A stretch of DNA of 64,000 bases. Origin: Neoceratodus forsteri (lineage: Eukaryota > Chordata > Ceratodontiformes > Ceratodontidae). Both the position numbers and the translations under genes were made by a program. Where the stretch lies: assembly GCA_016271365.2 (NCBI GenBank), contig CM057455.1:1557660501-1557724500 (forward strand), written 5' to 3'. Below, piece by piece: positions 33,735 through 45,519 of this stretch. The notes beneath the pieces were generated by a model. The model had not been told where the DNA came from, ran no database searches, and saw only the letters and a program-made list of their open reading frames with translations. Position 1 is the first letter of the stretch. Every line of letters begins with the position of its first letter.

Positions 33735-35937
33735 TCATGCTGTCGTGGTGTTAGATCCGGTGGGCTGGGCAGACTTTTGGTGTTTCTGGCCCTGGCCTGC
33801 GGAGAATCTTGGTTGACTCTTTCTATTAAAGTTGTCCCTTGGTTGCTGGCCAGAACATGGCGGTTGCTGTTGTTGCTGGCTGCGAAAACTATTCTGGTTC
33901 CTATGAAAGTAACCAGCCTTAGGCCTGTACATAGCTTGTACGGTTCTGACTGCCTTCCCGGCTTCCTGTAACTTGGTGATTATTCTTTCTGATTCTTCAC
34001 CGAACAAGACTGCTCCATTATATGGGATGTCCAGGATGTTCTTCTGGACATCCAGGGTAAAACCGGAGGCCCTCAACCAAGAGTGTCTCTGGAGACAAAC
34101 GCCTATAGCCGCGCCCCTAGCTGCCAAGTCTGCTGAGTCGTAAGCACCTCAAAGGACCTCAGTCATCACGTCTGACCCAGTACAGAGGAGGTTGAGGAGC
34201 TTCTCTTTCTTTTCACCATCCAGAAAATCTTTAATAAGGTCTTGACCATGTTCCCACAGGGTATTCTGAAACTGCAGCATGTGCGTTAAGTAATTAAGAG
34301 ACCTTATTGAGCATGTAGTGGCCACATACATGCATCTCCCCAGAGAATCTAGCTGTTTAGACACCCGGTTCAGTGGCTGAGTGCTCAGGTACTGAGGTCT
34401 TTGAGACTGGTCATGTGAGGCTGTAATGACCAGAGAATCAGCCAAGGGCTGCTGTGCCAAATAAGGGTCCTCTATGGGCACCCTGTAAAGGTGGTTGTCC
34501 TTCTTCGATACTGCCAGAGTGGAATGCGGGTGTTTCCACACGGCTTTGGTTACCTTTTTAAAAGTATCCACCAACAGTGGGACCGCCACAGGCTTAGGAT
34601 CTTTTTGCCTGAGGTATCAGGCAAGGTGTTCTCTTTCAGGGTCTAAGTCTTCCGGCTTCCACCCCATATTCTGTTGGATGTGCCTCATGATATCTGAGAA
34701 GGAGGGATTATCCGGTGGTGACCTAGGTAGGTCTTGTGGGTCAGGTGATGGGAGACTGATCAGAGAAGGAGATCCAGAAGTGTCAGAAGTATCCGGCCTT
34801 GAGTCATCCCCCGGCGGAGTGGGTCGTCTGCCACTGGGGTATTTTGGGCTGGGAGACCCCGAGGGAGACCTGGAGGGGGGGTCTTTTCCTTTATCATGAC
34901 CTGCCTCTAGGAGGTGGTGTAGGCTCCTTAGGTGTAGGGGACACCCTGTCGCCAGGTTCCTTTGGAGGAGGCTGCTGAGGTTTAGTGGGCACCACATTCT
35001 TCTTAATGGTGTCCCACCAGAAGTTAAAGAGGTCTTTCACCTCTTGTAGATTCAAGCCAGATGACGGGCTGGGCATCGGTGCCTGCCTGTCGACTGGATC
35101 GGGCATCGAACCTTGGGGTGTAGTTAGGTCAGACATCAGTTCCCTGGCAATCCAACGCCTCAGTGTCCCCTGTCTGGTCATCAGGCATAGTGGTAGTGAT
35201 CTCCTCTTCTGAGGATCCCTGGCGACCAGTATCAGCCGGTGTAGGTGGGGCTAGCTTCAGTTCTTTGGCCCATTTAGCGGGCATCGGGTTGGCCGCTCAT
35301 TTGGTCTCTGAGGTCCTCTTGTGGTATGTCAGCTCAGTCGTCTTTCTTGGAGGGGCATCCGGTTCTCTTGGAGGTTGGGAAACTGAGCAGTGGTCAGAGT
35401 CCCGGCATCTGTCTGACGTGTCGGAGCCCTGTTTCAGAGCCTCGGGCCTGGCTGTAGATCTGGACACCTGACTATCCTTCTTGATCTTGAGAGGTTGAAG
35501 GGAGACTATGCTCGAGCCTCCCGGGGACCGTACCTTCACTGGAGGGGTCTGAGATCGAGCCCAGGTGGGGGACCTATCTAACCTCAAGGAGCTGGAAATG
35601 GCCCTGAATTCGAGGCCCGACTCTGGTATCTGGTCCTGTCCTTGTCCCGGTGCTTTTTGCGGCATTTCTCAGATTTATGGTGGGAAGATTCCCCTCTGGA
35701 GGAAGGGTCTTTTTCCATGGCCTTTAACTTATCTTCTAGAAGGAACCCCTGAAGAGCTTTTTGGTGGCAGATCCTGGTCCTGCTATTAAATTGCTAGCAA
35801 ATGGAGCAGGCCTTAATATCATGCTCTGGGCCTAGGCACTGCATGCAGGCTGTGTGTTGGTCCTCAAACAGGATCTATTTGCTGCAAGCGCACTTAGAGG
35901 GGTGTCCTTTGATGGAAGGAGTGGGAGAAGAAGACAT
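33735..35937 (-). pseudogene. DIRS 1 gag-like ORF, broken
   Basis: I take the ATG at 35937 (MSSSPTPS) because the other DIRS element starts with the same MSS at the matching place. About 25 residues on is a CCHC knuckle, CMQCLGPEHDIKAC (C-x2-C-x4-H-x4-C). A TAG follows near 35793. Next come a Ser/Pro/Asp-rich linker (35665-34617), a conserved core with VWKHPHSTLAV, HLYRVP, DSLVITASHDQ and SIRSLNYLTHMLQF (34589-34149), and a C-terminal part with MYRPKAGYF and a Gln-rich stretch (34127-33735). Gag binds the element RNA. Confidence 0.8.
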
Positions 35938-36039
35938 GCTGGTGATTTTTAGAAAAAAGGTATTTGATTCGAGCGTCGTTCATCTGCTAGAGGCATCCGT
36001 GTGGTTGATGCTAGTGAGTCAACAGCGGGAAAAGAACTG

Positions 36040-36221
36040 AGGGATGCTGGGGGACCGCCCCTTTTGTATGATGCCGGATGTCGGGGGCCGGGCCAACATC
36101 AGGGGTGGTCCCCCGCTGTATATTGCTAGCTATAATTTTTCTGTGGGGTCCTGGTGCCTGCTGGCTTCAGTCCTAATAGTGTAACCTGCTGCAAGAGCTG
36201 TTTCTCGAAGTAAGATCATAC
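36040..36221. repeat. DIRS 1 right terminal repeat
   Basis: Inverted copy of 30279-30455 followed by the outer end CTCGAAGTAAGATCATAC. The outer end differs from the left terminus, as is usual for the unequal termini of DIRS elements. Confidence 0.9.
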
Positions 36222-36477
36222 AGAATAGGGCTTAGGGGGCAATCTTGAGGGACCACTCTCTGCAAAGCACAGGGAGAGCAAAGCCACCCATTAATAAGGG
36301 CTGACTGAGGCTTGACTGTATAAGCTATGAAACCAACTCACAAATAAAGGAGGCATGCCAAAAGATACTCAAAACCTAGAAAAGATATTCATGTGAGACC
36401 CTGTCAAAGGCCTTCTCCTGATCCAAGTTGAGCACAAAGCTATCCAGTCTGTGCTCCACCCCACACACTAAAAGTTC

Positions 36478-38330
36478 TCACATGGTAAGCACGTCATCCT
36501 GTATGCTTCTATGTGGTATGGAGCATGACTGAAATGGGCTGATCAAAAATGTAGCTAAATGTGCTGCAGGAATTTTGGTTAGGATCTTGTAGTCCACACT
36601 GAGAAGACTCAAAGGTCTCCAGTTATGAAGGTCAGACTTATCACCCTTTTTAAAAATGTAAACAAGAATAGCCTGCGACATGGAGGTGGGAAACACACCC
36701 CAGTTCAAGCAACTGCTATACACAGCAGCTAGCACAGGTACCAATGGCTCCTTAAAGCATTTATAAATCTCAGGACTCAGGCCATCTTGTCCTGGGGCCG
36801 AGCTCATCTTCAGTGAGGTAATAATAATAATCATAGTAATAATAAAATTTATTTGTATGGCGCTTTATCCAAAGCCAAGGCGCCTCACATTTTAAAACAA
36901 AAATGACAATATAAAATATAACAGACTTCAATAAAATCAAATAAATAATACTACAAGACACAACAACTGGCACAAATGATAATACAAGTAATACTCCAGA
37001 ATACCTCATCAATAGAAATGGGAGTCACCAGGGATTCAAGCCTCAGTCTCCTGTAAGGCCGGGAAAACTAAGCGGGAAAGAAAAGACCAATCTGACTTGG
37101 GTTGAGGAACAGAGGAAAAGGTAGCCTTCACAAAATCTAAAGCCACCCATAAAATGTCTTTACCCATATGAACTACTTGTCCACTACAATCATACAAAGA
37201 TCTTATAGACCTACTGTCCACTCAGTGCCTACAATCCTTAAAGGGGTTAAAATTATGGGAGGAGCATTGCATGCCAAAATGCATCTCCTGTTGCAACGGT
37301 TGTGCATGATCGTATTGCAAATTTTTCATATCCGCTTGTAGAGAATGAATTTGGGCGCTATAGTTTCATCCCGAGAGTTTAGCCTTAGAAAATTATTTTT
37401 GCACCTGATCCCATAGAGACAAGTACTCTGTGGAGATACCCACTAGTAGCTCTGTGTCCAGCGTAGGTCTGAAACAAAGCCCTGAAATCAGTTTTACTAT
37501 CAACCACCAATCAGCCAAGCCATTGTACATACATTGTACTGATAAACGTGCAGACCACAGGGAAGTCCACTTAGATTTCAAAAGTGGGTCAAGCAAAATA
37601 GTAGTATTCAGTCTCCAGGGGCCCTTACCATGTGTCGGGGCACCAGACCAGCAAGGGTAGAAGATAAGCTTATAATCAGAGAATTCCATCCCACTTGTGT
37701 GTGCTACTACAACCATCAAAAGCTGAGAGATAAAAAGGTGATCTATTCGAGTAAACCATGAACCAACAAAATGCGTCCACCCTCCAGTAGAGTGTCAAGC
37801 CCTATAAGCATCAGTAAGTGAAGCATTCAGGATAATTGAATAAAACAGTTGAAATCAGAAAACATCTTGTCTGTCTGCAAACCCCTGTCAGTCTGAGTCA
37901 ATCCACAATTAAAATCCCCACCCCACATGACCAAGCGGGAAGTATGCAAAAACGGCAGAACCGTCTAAAACAGGGACATCCAGTCAGCCTTAATCTGAGG
38001 AGCATACATAGTGATGAGGCTGAGTCTGTCATGTCCAAGTATGACATCCAGGGCTAGGCTCAGCCAGGGAATATGTCAGCCAATTTAGAAACACGTATTG
38101 CTGAGGAATTAAACTCCCCACCCCATCACATTGATCTTCACCAGTCGACCAAAAAGAGGAATCCTTCATCCACAATCGAAATGCCTGAGTCAATTCAGAC
38201 CTTGTCTTCAAACAGGTATCTTGTAAGAAAAGCACATGAGCTGTAAGGGCTTACAAGAATGTGTCAACAACCTCTTACCGTAGCTTTTCAAGCTGTTAAT
38301 ATTAATGGTAGCCACCTGTAAGGTTCCCAT
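36478..38330 (-). pseudogene. LINE A ORF2, endonuclease and RT fingers
   Basis: Endonuclease: VATININSL (38310), LFLQDTCL (38235), GGDFNCG (37902-37919), a TRIDHLFIS block (37735-37755), SDYKLI (S-D-H block with Tyr for His) and GKGPWRLN (about 37630). All blocks of the APE-type fold are in order. RT: APGQDGLSPEIYKCF, LVYIFKKGDKSDLHNWRPLSLLSVDYKIL (36770-36580), then a LDQEKAFDRVSHEYL block near 36410. Frame breaks lie at 37240-37400 and elsewhere. Confidence 0.8.
36826..37005 (-). mobile_element. SINE/LINE tail insert in LINE A
   Basis: A run of AAT triplets is followed on the plus strand by AATTTATTTGTATGGCGC, TTTATCC-AAAGCC and GGCGCCTCACATTTTA, then an A-rich stretch. The TTTATTTGTATRGCGCTTT block is a common 3' end of vertebrate retroposons. 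It interrupts the LINE A RT, whose blocks continue on both sides. Confidence 0.6.
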
Positions 38331-38559
38331 CAAGAGGAGTAAGAAAAATACGGGCACAAAACATATATCATTTAAATACAGTCTGTGATATGGTTTCCTC
38401 CTATCCTCTGAAGGAGGGGTCTGTTCAATCTGAGGGTGGTCAATATCTGAGGAATAATCCATTTGGGAAGAGGAAGCAGAGGAACCCTCCAAGTCACCAT
38501 TCTCAAGATCTGAGTCACCCCACACAAACTGTTTGGCCAGGGCCCCAAACCTGTTCTTG

Positions 38560-39744
38560 TGAATCAAAGCAGCTGCACCCTTTTTCCCCTTGTAGTGTGT
38601 GTGTGTTGGGGGGGTCTCACTCATCCTGATCTCCGCTTTTTCCCCTTCAGAGGGACCAGTACTGAATCATCCAGGGAGGGAGGAGAGGGCATGGAAGATG
38701 CAAGCACATGAGAATGTAATTGAACTGAAACAGACAAATCCTCTGCCGGATGAAGTACAAGTGGATCAGTACCAGGGCCGGTGTCCACAGGGGAAACAAC
38801 ATCTTGTACCAGGGGAGGAGGAACCGGTGGGGGGGGTGAAAATCCACAAGAAGAGCCACCGTGGAAATAGGAGGCATCAGTTCTTGCTTTCTAGCCAGGC
38901 CAGGGATCATGTACTGCTGCTGTGCCCAAGAGACTTTGTTATTTTGAGAAAGGGCAGACCCCTTGTTGTGGGACACCAAGGGACATTTAATGTAAGAATG
39001 TCCTCACTTGTTACATAAATTACAACAAAAGCCATATGGGCATATGGGAAAAAGTACCCCTGTCTGGACCCATGTAAAAAGTGCAAGATAACTGCAAAAG
39101 CTCAAGATCAGATTGTATCAACCTAACTCAGATCCGCCACCCCCCAGCCAGATCTGTTTCAAATCAGTTGAAGGTTGTGGGTGATCCAGGACTTCACACC
39201 CTCTGCGCAACCAGCTCAAAATATCAGCAATGTTCACCCCCTTTATTACTGTGAAAAAACACAGTAAGAGTCCGAATAGTAGGTAAAGTCAGAGGGACAG
39301 CCAAGAAAGGGGTCCACAAAGGTGAATCTTTATGCATGTTGTAATGGGCCCAAAATTTATCCAGCCCAGTGATAAGTTTAAAGCTGACATATGGTGTCAG
39401 CAACACCGCTGACATAGATACAGACACAACAACTGGTGCAAAAGCAGAAGCTAAAGTCATTACCTCCTTGGCAAGGTGGAGCTCCTCTGCCCAAAACTGG
39501 GCTAATAAATCCTCCTTCCTGTGGATGTACTGCACATGCAGCTGCTGCCTGGCCTCCTGAATATGAGTCGCAACCTCACTTCCAGCCATAGCTCCCAGAC
39601 CAGGCAAGGCAGAGCAAGATGTAATACAGGACTCCAACAACATCAAAGCCTCCGAGGAAACAGCGATTGGGGCGGAGGCTAAGTCCCCAGTTGCCAGGAG
39701 CAGAGCGGAGCAGTTGTAACACCAACATCCATGTCATCTGCCAT
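38560..39744 (-). pseudogene. LINE A ORF1 with CCHC knuckle
   Basis: A start at 39744 (MADDMDVG) is likely. Near 38983-39024 the frame reads C-N-L-C-N-K-stop-G-H-S-Y-I-K-C, a CCHC zinc knuckle with one TGA inside it, as in Tx1-type ORF1 nucleic-acid-binding proteins. The end of the ORF has KNRFGALA and an acidic Ser-rich tail (38570-38440). Internal regions are frameshifted. It would coat the LINE RNA. Confidence 0.6.
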
Positions 39745-39924
39745 CTTGGATCTGTGGTCAAGGGATCCACCTATAAGAGAGTAGAGGAATTTCTGCAGTG
39801 TATTAGTGAACAGTCCCATCTGTCAATAAAACAGGTCCATGTAACTCAATCACCTGGAAGCACCTGGAAATCAGCTGTTACAGCTTAGTTTGCCTTTCTG
39901 ATCAAAAATATTACAAATAAAACA

Positions 39925-40200
39925 TTTACTTATTTATTAGCTTTTGTTGACCAGGTAGGTGCAGTAGGCAAAACCCTGCCTATTTTCAAGCACGACCCGG
40001 GAGAGTACAATATACAGTTTACAAAACAAAACAAGACAGTGGTGAAGTAAAAAGCAGCAAATAATACAAAACCAGTCAATATCCTCGCAGGGATAGCTAT
40101 GAAAACAAAACATACTTTTAGCAGTAGCCATCCTCGCAGGGATGGTAGGAAGTAGGTATGGGGAACAAGACAAAGTATTTAATAATTACTCTGTAGAACT
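39925..40200 (-). mobile_element. LINE 3' end with ATTT-type tail
   Basis: The plus strand shows a TTTACTTATTTATT tail, then GACCAGGTAGGTGCAGTAGG and CGGGAGAGTACAATATAC. The block at 47022-47240 is clearly the same family (GCAGTAGG, GCCTATTTT, AGAGTACAAT). Same orientation as the other tails in this window. Confidence 0.6.
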
Positions 40201-40204
40201 GGTG

Positions 40205-41343
40205 TGTACAGTGTGTCTCCCATAAACCTGTGTTTTAATGTGTAATGCAAAACTTTGTGTGCTTGAGAACTAGGAGTTAGAGTATAGAAAGATTTCTTGT
40301 ACAGCAAATTGATTTTTCAAGGTGACTTCCCAAGCCCACATGTTTTATGTGTTTTGTGTAACTAAACCAGAGGAACAGGTTTCAGTGTTTTTCTTTGAAG
40401 AGGATAATATGCCACAGTGTAACATTTGCATATCTGCAAAAAAAAATTTTCGTAGTAAGTGGAGTTCCTATTTTCCACCCCTGAATATTATGTCATCTGT
40501 ATTTTCTCCTCCTGATGGAGACTGGGACTGTCCTTTTGCTTAAGATGAGAGAGCTAGAGCTGGCTAATTGGTCTGCTAGGCTGAATAGGTAAAATAACCT
40601 TTTCATCACTCAGCTGCTTTAAGAGACGCTTTGATCCACTTACATTAGTTTCCAAAAGCAGCATCCACAAAGCTGGAGTTATTGGACTAAGATATCCACG
40701 TGCAGAGATAGTCTCTGCACAGAGAAGACTAGAATTGAGGTTCTCTAGACAAGGTACCTTCTTGCTCAGTGTTTGTACCAATTTAATAAATTAAATAGTG
40801 TGTTTTCTAGCTGTTTTTTCTGTGACCATTTATGTTGGATGATGTTAGGTCAGAAAGATTCCTGAAACTCAGCCATTTTGCAGTTTTGGTTTGCATTGTA
40901 GGAAAAGCTTAATCAGTTTGATAGCAATAGTGTAATAACAGCTTTGTTATTAAACCAAGATTTTCTAAGAGAGTGTCAGGGTTCTTAATTTTGCAGTGGA
41001 ACTTGTGCAGAAACTACAGCTCCTCTAGTTACTACAGGTAAAATGCTGTTCAAAATCAATGAAACAGTGGCTGTCGTGCATTCATGAACTTAATCTGAAT
41101 AACAGGAGGCAGAACATGTGTTGTATTTTACCTATGAGAAAACTACTATATCAACTGGGTGCTAATCAAAATTCATAGCAGATTAATTCTGTGATTTTGT
41201 TTGGCCCTTCAGAAAAACTAAGTATTTGTTGTAGCAATTTAGCATGAATGTGCTTGAGATAGATATCTTTTATGACATGCTTTCATATACCCATTGGATA
41301 CCTATTACATAAAACTTTCATAATTTATGCTGATCCATAGGTA
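40205..41343. other. No gene seen
   Basis: A+T-rich DNA without a supported gene on either strand. The frame at 40554-40781 (minus) has no recognisable domain. Confidence 0.4.
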
Positions 41344-41812
41344 CGGCACTAGTGCTGCCGCCCGTGACACCAGCGACCCAGGTTTGGGAATGAGCCTGGG
41401 TCATCGGAGGTCAGCTAGGGGGAGGAGGTTTGAAAGTCTCATGGGACACTCTCCTCGGAGAGGGTAGGACTGTTAAATTGCCCCATTACCACTGCATGTG
41501 GATGCCTGTGGATGCATGGGCTGTGGCATGGGATCCATGGTGTGGGGAGGGGAGGACATCATTGGGCGCTTGGCTGAGATGTGCAATAGCACGTATACAG
41601 CCTGGACTCACGTTGTTCATGCTCAGGGGGTAGGGTTTCAGGGACAAAAAGCAATAGAACAAAAAAAACTTGTAAGAAAATCCAAGCCCCCACTGCTGTG
41701 CAGCATGATCCTGACAGCCAGAGGGGCGATGGCGCATGGATGGTTGGTTGGTGTAACCACCACTGAGCCCCACTGGCAGTGAGCGATAAAATATAATATA
41801 TTAAAAAAAAAA
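41344..41812 (+). mobile_element. tRNA-derived SINE, copy 1
   Basis: The head contains an A-box-like GGCACTAGTGCTGCC and, about 40 bases on, GACCCAGGTTTGGGAATGAG, a B-box-like block. The body shares GGTCAGCTAGGGGG and CACTCTCCTC with the copy at 42250. It ends in an AT-rich stretch and ten A (41803-41812). Confidence 0.55.
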
Positions 41813-42249
41813 CCTCCATAATTAGTGAAGTTCCCATAAGATGACAGTTCTATACTGCTTACTACATTTGCAATATAACATAGAACAATTTCTCAACATA
41901 GTCCTGTAATACATTAGTCCTAACTATTAGGTGAATTTTAAATTGTATTATGTATTTAGAAATTGGTTAGAGACTGGGTAAGGCACACTGAGATAAAACG
42001 TGTTTCTAGGAGGGGGTGGAGTGGGGATAGGATACAGAAAAAGAAGTATGACAAAACTGGCATTCACAAAAAATATATATTTTGTTCATTTACATTTCAG
42101 ATAAAGCTAATTTCTCTTCCAAAATGCATTGTACCTCATTTCTTTTTTGAGTCAGAGTACTGTGGTAGCTATATAAACAAATGTAGGCATGATACATTAC
42201 AGAAAGTCCATTCTTCAACATAAAATGTTGAGTTGAAATTTAGGACCTG

Positions 42250-42640
42250 TGCAGGCCCAGTGGCATGGAAGGCTGAGAACCTTATGTCATGCTGACGACC
42301 CAGGTTTGGGAACAGACCAGGGTTGCTCAGGGGCTGGCTGGGGGAAAAGATTTTGCATCCCGAGGACTGCTCTCCTCCTTTGGGATAGGGGGGGGATCAG
42401 CCTCTTGCTGCAGTATCGCAGTCTAATGGAGGCTGGGTGGTGCTACGGGTGAGAGCCTGTGAAAAGGACCCAACACAGATGCCTACAACATGCACGTGTA
42501 TCAGCACATACACAGGCAGCTCTTCATGTAACTCTGGCCCGGGAGACAAAACCACAGTAGGAAAAGCAACAGGGGGCAGTTGTCAGAATGAAGGCAGAAC
42601 TCCACAGGCCAAGCACTACTAATCGAGGCACCCAGAGGAT
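42250..42640 (+). mobile_element. tRNA-derived SINE, copy 2
   Basis: GGCCCAGTGGCATGG (A-box-like) is followed by GACCCAGGTTTGGGAACAG (B-box-like), then GGCTGGCTGGGGG and CTGCTCTCCTC, as in copy 1 but quite diverged. The 3' limit is uncertain. Reading frames inside are chance. Confidence 0.55.
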
Positions 42641-42879
42641 CGAAGAAAGAATCAGAGAAGGTAGGTGTTGGGGCTGTGGGTCACTGCCAGAAGGGGGCCG
42701 ACAGGGTGATAAGAACACAAATAGAGGATGGAAAAAATCATGTATGACCTGGAGAAAAGTCAGAATGTGCAAATTTAATTTGGCAATCAAGACATTTTTG
42801 GGACAAGGCACAGTTATGTTATATGTTTTTGCATGTGTCATAAATTAAACTTAAAAAGTATGAGCACTGTTATTTAAAC

Positions 42880-43850
42880 TCGACCTGACCGAGGCCTTCA
42901 ATCTAACAGATCATATTATACTAGTAAAAAAAGCTATAACATCATGGAGTGAGGGATTACATTATGTGTTGGTTTCAAGATTATCTATCCAACAGGTTAC
43001 AAATGACAAAAGTAGGTACAGCTAAATCAAAGTCTCAGAGGGTTAGTGTGGGTGTCCCTCATGGTTCCATTCTGGATCCGCGCCTGTTTTCCTTTTATGT
43101 CAATGATTTGCCCAAGGGTATGCCAGGGGGCATCTACAATAATGTATGCTGATGATAGTGTTGTATTGTGCTGGTAAAACAGGGGCAGACCTAGAGGAAT
43201 GCCTGCAGAGCACCTATGACAAGTTACAACATTGGTTTCGTAACAATAGATTTCTCTTAAATGAAAAGAGAGCAAGGGTGATGACTTTTGGAACATGACA
43301 AGGATTACATACCTATGGGCAAAAATTGCACATTGTTGGATTTGAAAATGAACCGTTACAAGTTATAGAAAATTTCAGTTATCTGGGTACTGTTCTTGAT
43401 CAGACTTTATGCAATAGCATGTAAATAAAGTAATTGGAAATTTTAACAGTAAATTAGGTCATCTTTATAGAAATCAAATAATTTAACATACAAAGCTTAA
43501 GAAGTAATCGCAAACCAGATGTTATTTCCTGCTCTAGAGTATGGTTCAGTTTTGTTATATCAAGCCAGAGAAAGTGTTTTGTCTAAATATATTGTAATAT
43601 TCAATAATATATGTCGATTTGTAACAAAATCTGCCAAACAGACTCACCACTCTGAATTATATTCACACGTAAAGGTTTTGGCACCGCAGATGTGAATTTT
43701 TCAGAAAGTCTTGAGTTTTACACAAAAAGTATTTCCAACAAATATACCAGAAATTCTGAGAGAAAAAATAATCCTAGTCACTAAAACTATGTCTTTACGA
43801 AATACATGAACCAAAAGGTCCAAAGAGAAGCGTATAAAAAAAAAAGTTAG
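42880..43850 (+). pseudogene. LINE reverse transcriptase fragment (L2/Rex1-like)
   Basis: Blocks in order on the plus strand: DLTEAFNLTDHIIL (42880-42925), WFQDYLSNRLQ (42970), VSVGVPHGSILDPRLFSFYVNDLP (43045-43120), the catalytic YADD at 43145-43156, LQHWFRNNRFLLNEKRARVM (about 43225-43285), FSYLGTVLDQTL and LFPALEYGSVLLYQA. This is a LINE palm and thumb of the L2/Rex1-like type. The YADD is intact, but the frame changes right before it and again later. Both ends are lost. Confidence 0.78.
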
Positions 43851-44089
43851 CAGAAAAGTCCTTTTCGTTTATGTAAGCCCTCCGATTGAAATGTCACAAG
43901 GATAGCCCTTGGCTTTCCAAACATTCATTTCAGTGATCTTAATTCACTGGTACTGATGGATGAAGCCATAATTATATTGTAGGCCCATGTATTGGCTACA
44001 GCTATGATTACCACGTTGTGAACTCTCAGAATCTGAGTAGAAGATCGAATATTTCCTGGACTTTTGAGGGCTCAGAGACACCAACTCTA

Positions 44090-44450
44090 CATTTTGGCCT
44101 GGATATTCAAAGGGGTTGCGTGTGGTGCAATAGAGTTGCACCAGGTGCAACCCTGCACTACGCCCCAGTGGGATATTCAAAAGGCTGCCAGGCACAACAC
44201 AAATCCTGATGTGCTGGGGCGCAAATGTAGGGGGTGTGCCTGTGCATATGTGGCACATCCCGATATTCAGCCTGGGATGTGCAGTGCATATGCTGGCACA
44301 ACCCTGCATTGCGCCACATAGGGGGGCACAAAGTTGAGCCCGTGAAAAGGAGGAACAATTCCTGGTCACCCACAGGTGGGCACAACACAGCAGCCGCCAG
44401 CTGTGGGTGGCCACCCGCCCACCCGGAACACCATCCACAAGTACCCATAC
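44090..44450. repeat. Internally repetitive GC-rich DNA
   Basis: GATATTCAAA/GATATTCAG, GGCACAAC and GTGCAATAGAGTTGCACC-type motifs recur, giving several small inverted repeats. Frames on both strands look long only because of this composition. The function and class are unknown; it may form one element with the array that follows. Confidence 0.5.
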
Positions 44451-44451
44451 G

Positions 44452-44800
44452 GGCTCTAGCAGTCTAGTGGTACCCCCCTCCCTTCCCAGAGCCACAGTTG
44501 CTGGTTACATGATATACATACAATCCCTGGTAGTCCAGTGGCACCCTCCTCCCTCATGTAGCCATGATCACTTGTGAAATGGCAGTAATACAAGCCCTGG
44601 TAGTCTAGTGGCCCTCTCTGCCTCTAGCCCCGATTGCCGGTATAATGAGACAGTGCACTCCCTGGTAGTCTAGTGGCCCCGCCACCATGCCCGTAACCCC
44701 GATCATGGGTAGCCCCAAAAGATCATCCCCCCTGGTGGTCCAGTGGCACCCCCCCCACCCACACAGGACCCCTTGCCCACCCAGCTCTCCCAAACCCATC
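44452..44800. repeat. Five tandem units with tRNA-Glu-like heads
   Basis: The block CCCTGGTAGTCTAGTGG occurs five times, with AGTCTAGTGG or its variant at 44461, 44532, 44602, 44667 and 44737 (spacing 71, 70, 65, 70). Each is followed by a C-rich stretch and a short variable part. The block equals the 5' end of tRNA-Glu including its A box (known: TCCCTGGTGGTCTAGTGG). No unit shows a full cloverleaf or B box. Confidence 0.75.
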
Positions 44801-45001
44801 ATCGGCAGGTGGCTGTAACCCACTCACATACCACCCGGTTGCCTGCCGAATGACAGAGTACAATATGGGCTTGCAGGGCATACTGTTCTAGACAGGCACA
44901 AATATGTGAATGAAGTCATTCACATATCTGTGGCTGTCTAATAACATGATTAGCTGGTTTTACTATTGCAGAGAAAATGTGAGCACATTAATTCATTAGA
45001 A

Positions 45002-45310
45002 GGTGGCCAGCCATGGAGGAGGGTGGGTTGTGTTGATTGCCTTTTTGGACCGCCGCTAATTGGGTGCTGGGGGGAGGAGAGGGAATAAGGGTGCTGCCTG
45101 AGTTAGGGGATGGGGAGAGACACAAGGAATATTTCTATATACTGCAAACAAGTGACTTTTGTTGTACAACACAGTGGCCAGCTGTGGAGGTGGTCGGGCT
45201 GTGCCAGTCATCCACTGTGGGGTAAAAAATTATATTATATATATTGTGTGGGTGCTGGGGAGAGGAGAGTGGGATCAGGTGCAGACAGCAGGTGGGGGAC
45301 TTGGGTAAAT
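45002..45310. repeat. Two degenerate tandem units, about 171 bp
   Basis: GTGGCCAGCCATGGAGG at 45002 recurs as GTGGCCAGCTGTGGAGG at 45173. GGGTGCTGGGG-GAGGAGAG follows in both. A short (AT)n stretch lies in the second unit. Confidence 0.7.
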
Positions 45311-45519
45311 ATTTAAAGGCTGGGTGGGACAGGAAAATAAGCAAGGGTGGTGGAAGGGTGTTTCGATTTTTTTTTTTTTTTTTAATATAGTGGCTGTTCC
45401 CAGATATCTGAATACTAACTGCCTGAATATTCAGGAAATGTATTCACACAGCCCTAGTATCCAGTCTGTGTCAGGAGTAGAAAAATCAGGCCCGATCTCC
45501 CTCTCATACAACTACTGAG

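Larger units (their letters stand above)
29328..36221 (-). mobile_element. DIRS retrotransposon 1 (minus strand)
   Basis: It has the three DIRS hallmarks: inverted terminal repeats, an internal complementary region, and a tyrosine recombinase in place of an integrase. The left terminal repeat is 29331-29376 plus 30279-30455 (split by a LINE fragment). The right one is 36040-36221. They are reverse complements with few changes, for example GCTCTTGCAGCAGGTTACAC. The internal complementary region is at about 30620-30705 and joins sequence of both termini. Gag, RT-RNase H and recombinase run on the minus strand. TAC occurs at both junctions (29328-29330, 36219-36221), and the flanks rejoin into the RT of LINE A. 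Confidence 0.92.
36222..39770 (-). mobile_element. Tx1/L1-like LINE A, ORF1 and 5' half of ORF2
   Basis: Minus strand. ORF1 begins about 39744, and ORF2 starts near 38330 with an endonuclease and reaches the RT palm at 36222, where the DIRS element interrupts. Just before the break the frame reads QDCPLSPILY, and the opposite flank continues the same RT. A SINE-like insert lies at 36826-37005. The two parts together make an almost complete but mutated LINE. Confidence 0.8.

Noticed and set aside
44464..44760. Possible functional tRNA-Glu genes
   Set aside because: Only the first 17-18 bases match; no anticodon arm, B box or cloverleaf follows in any unit.
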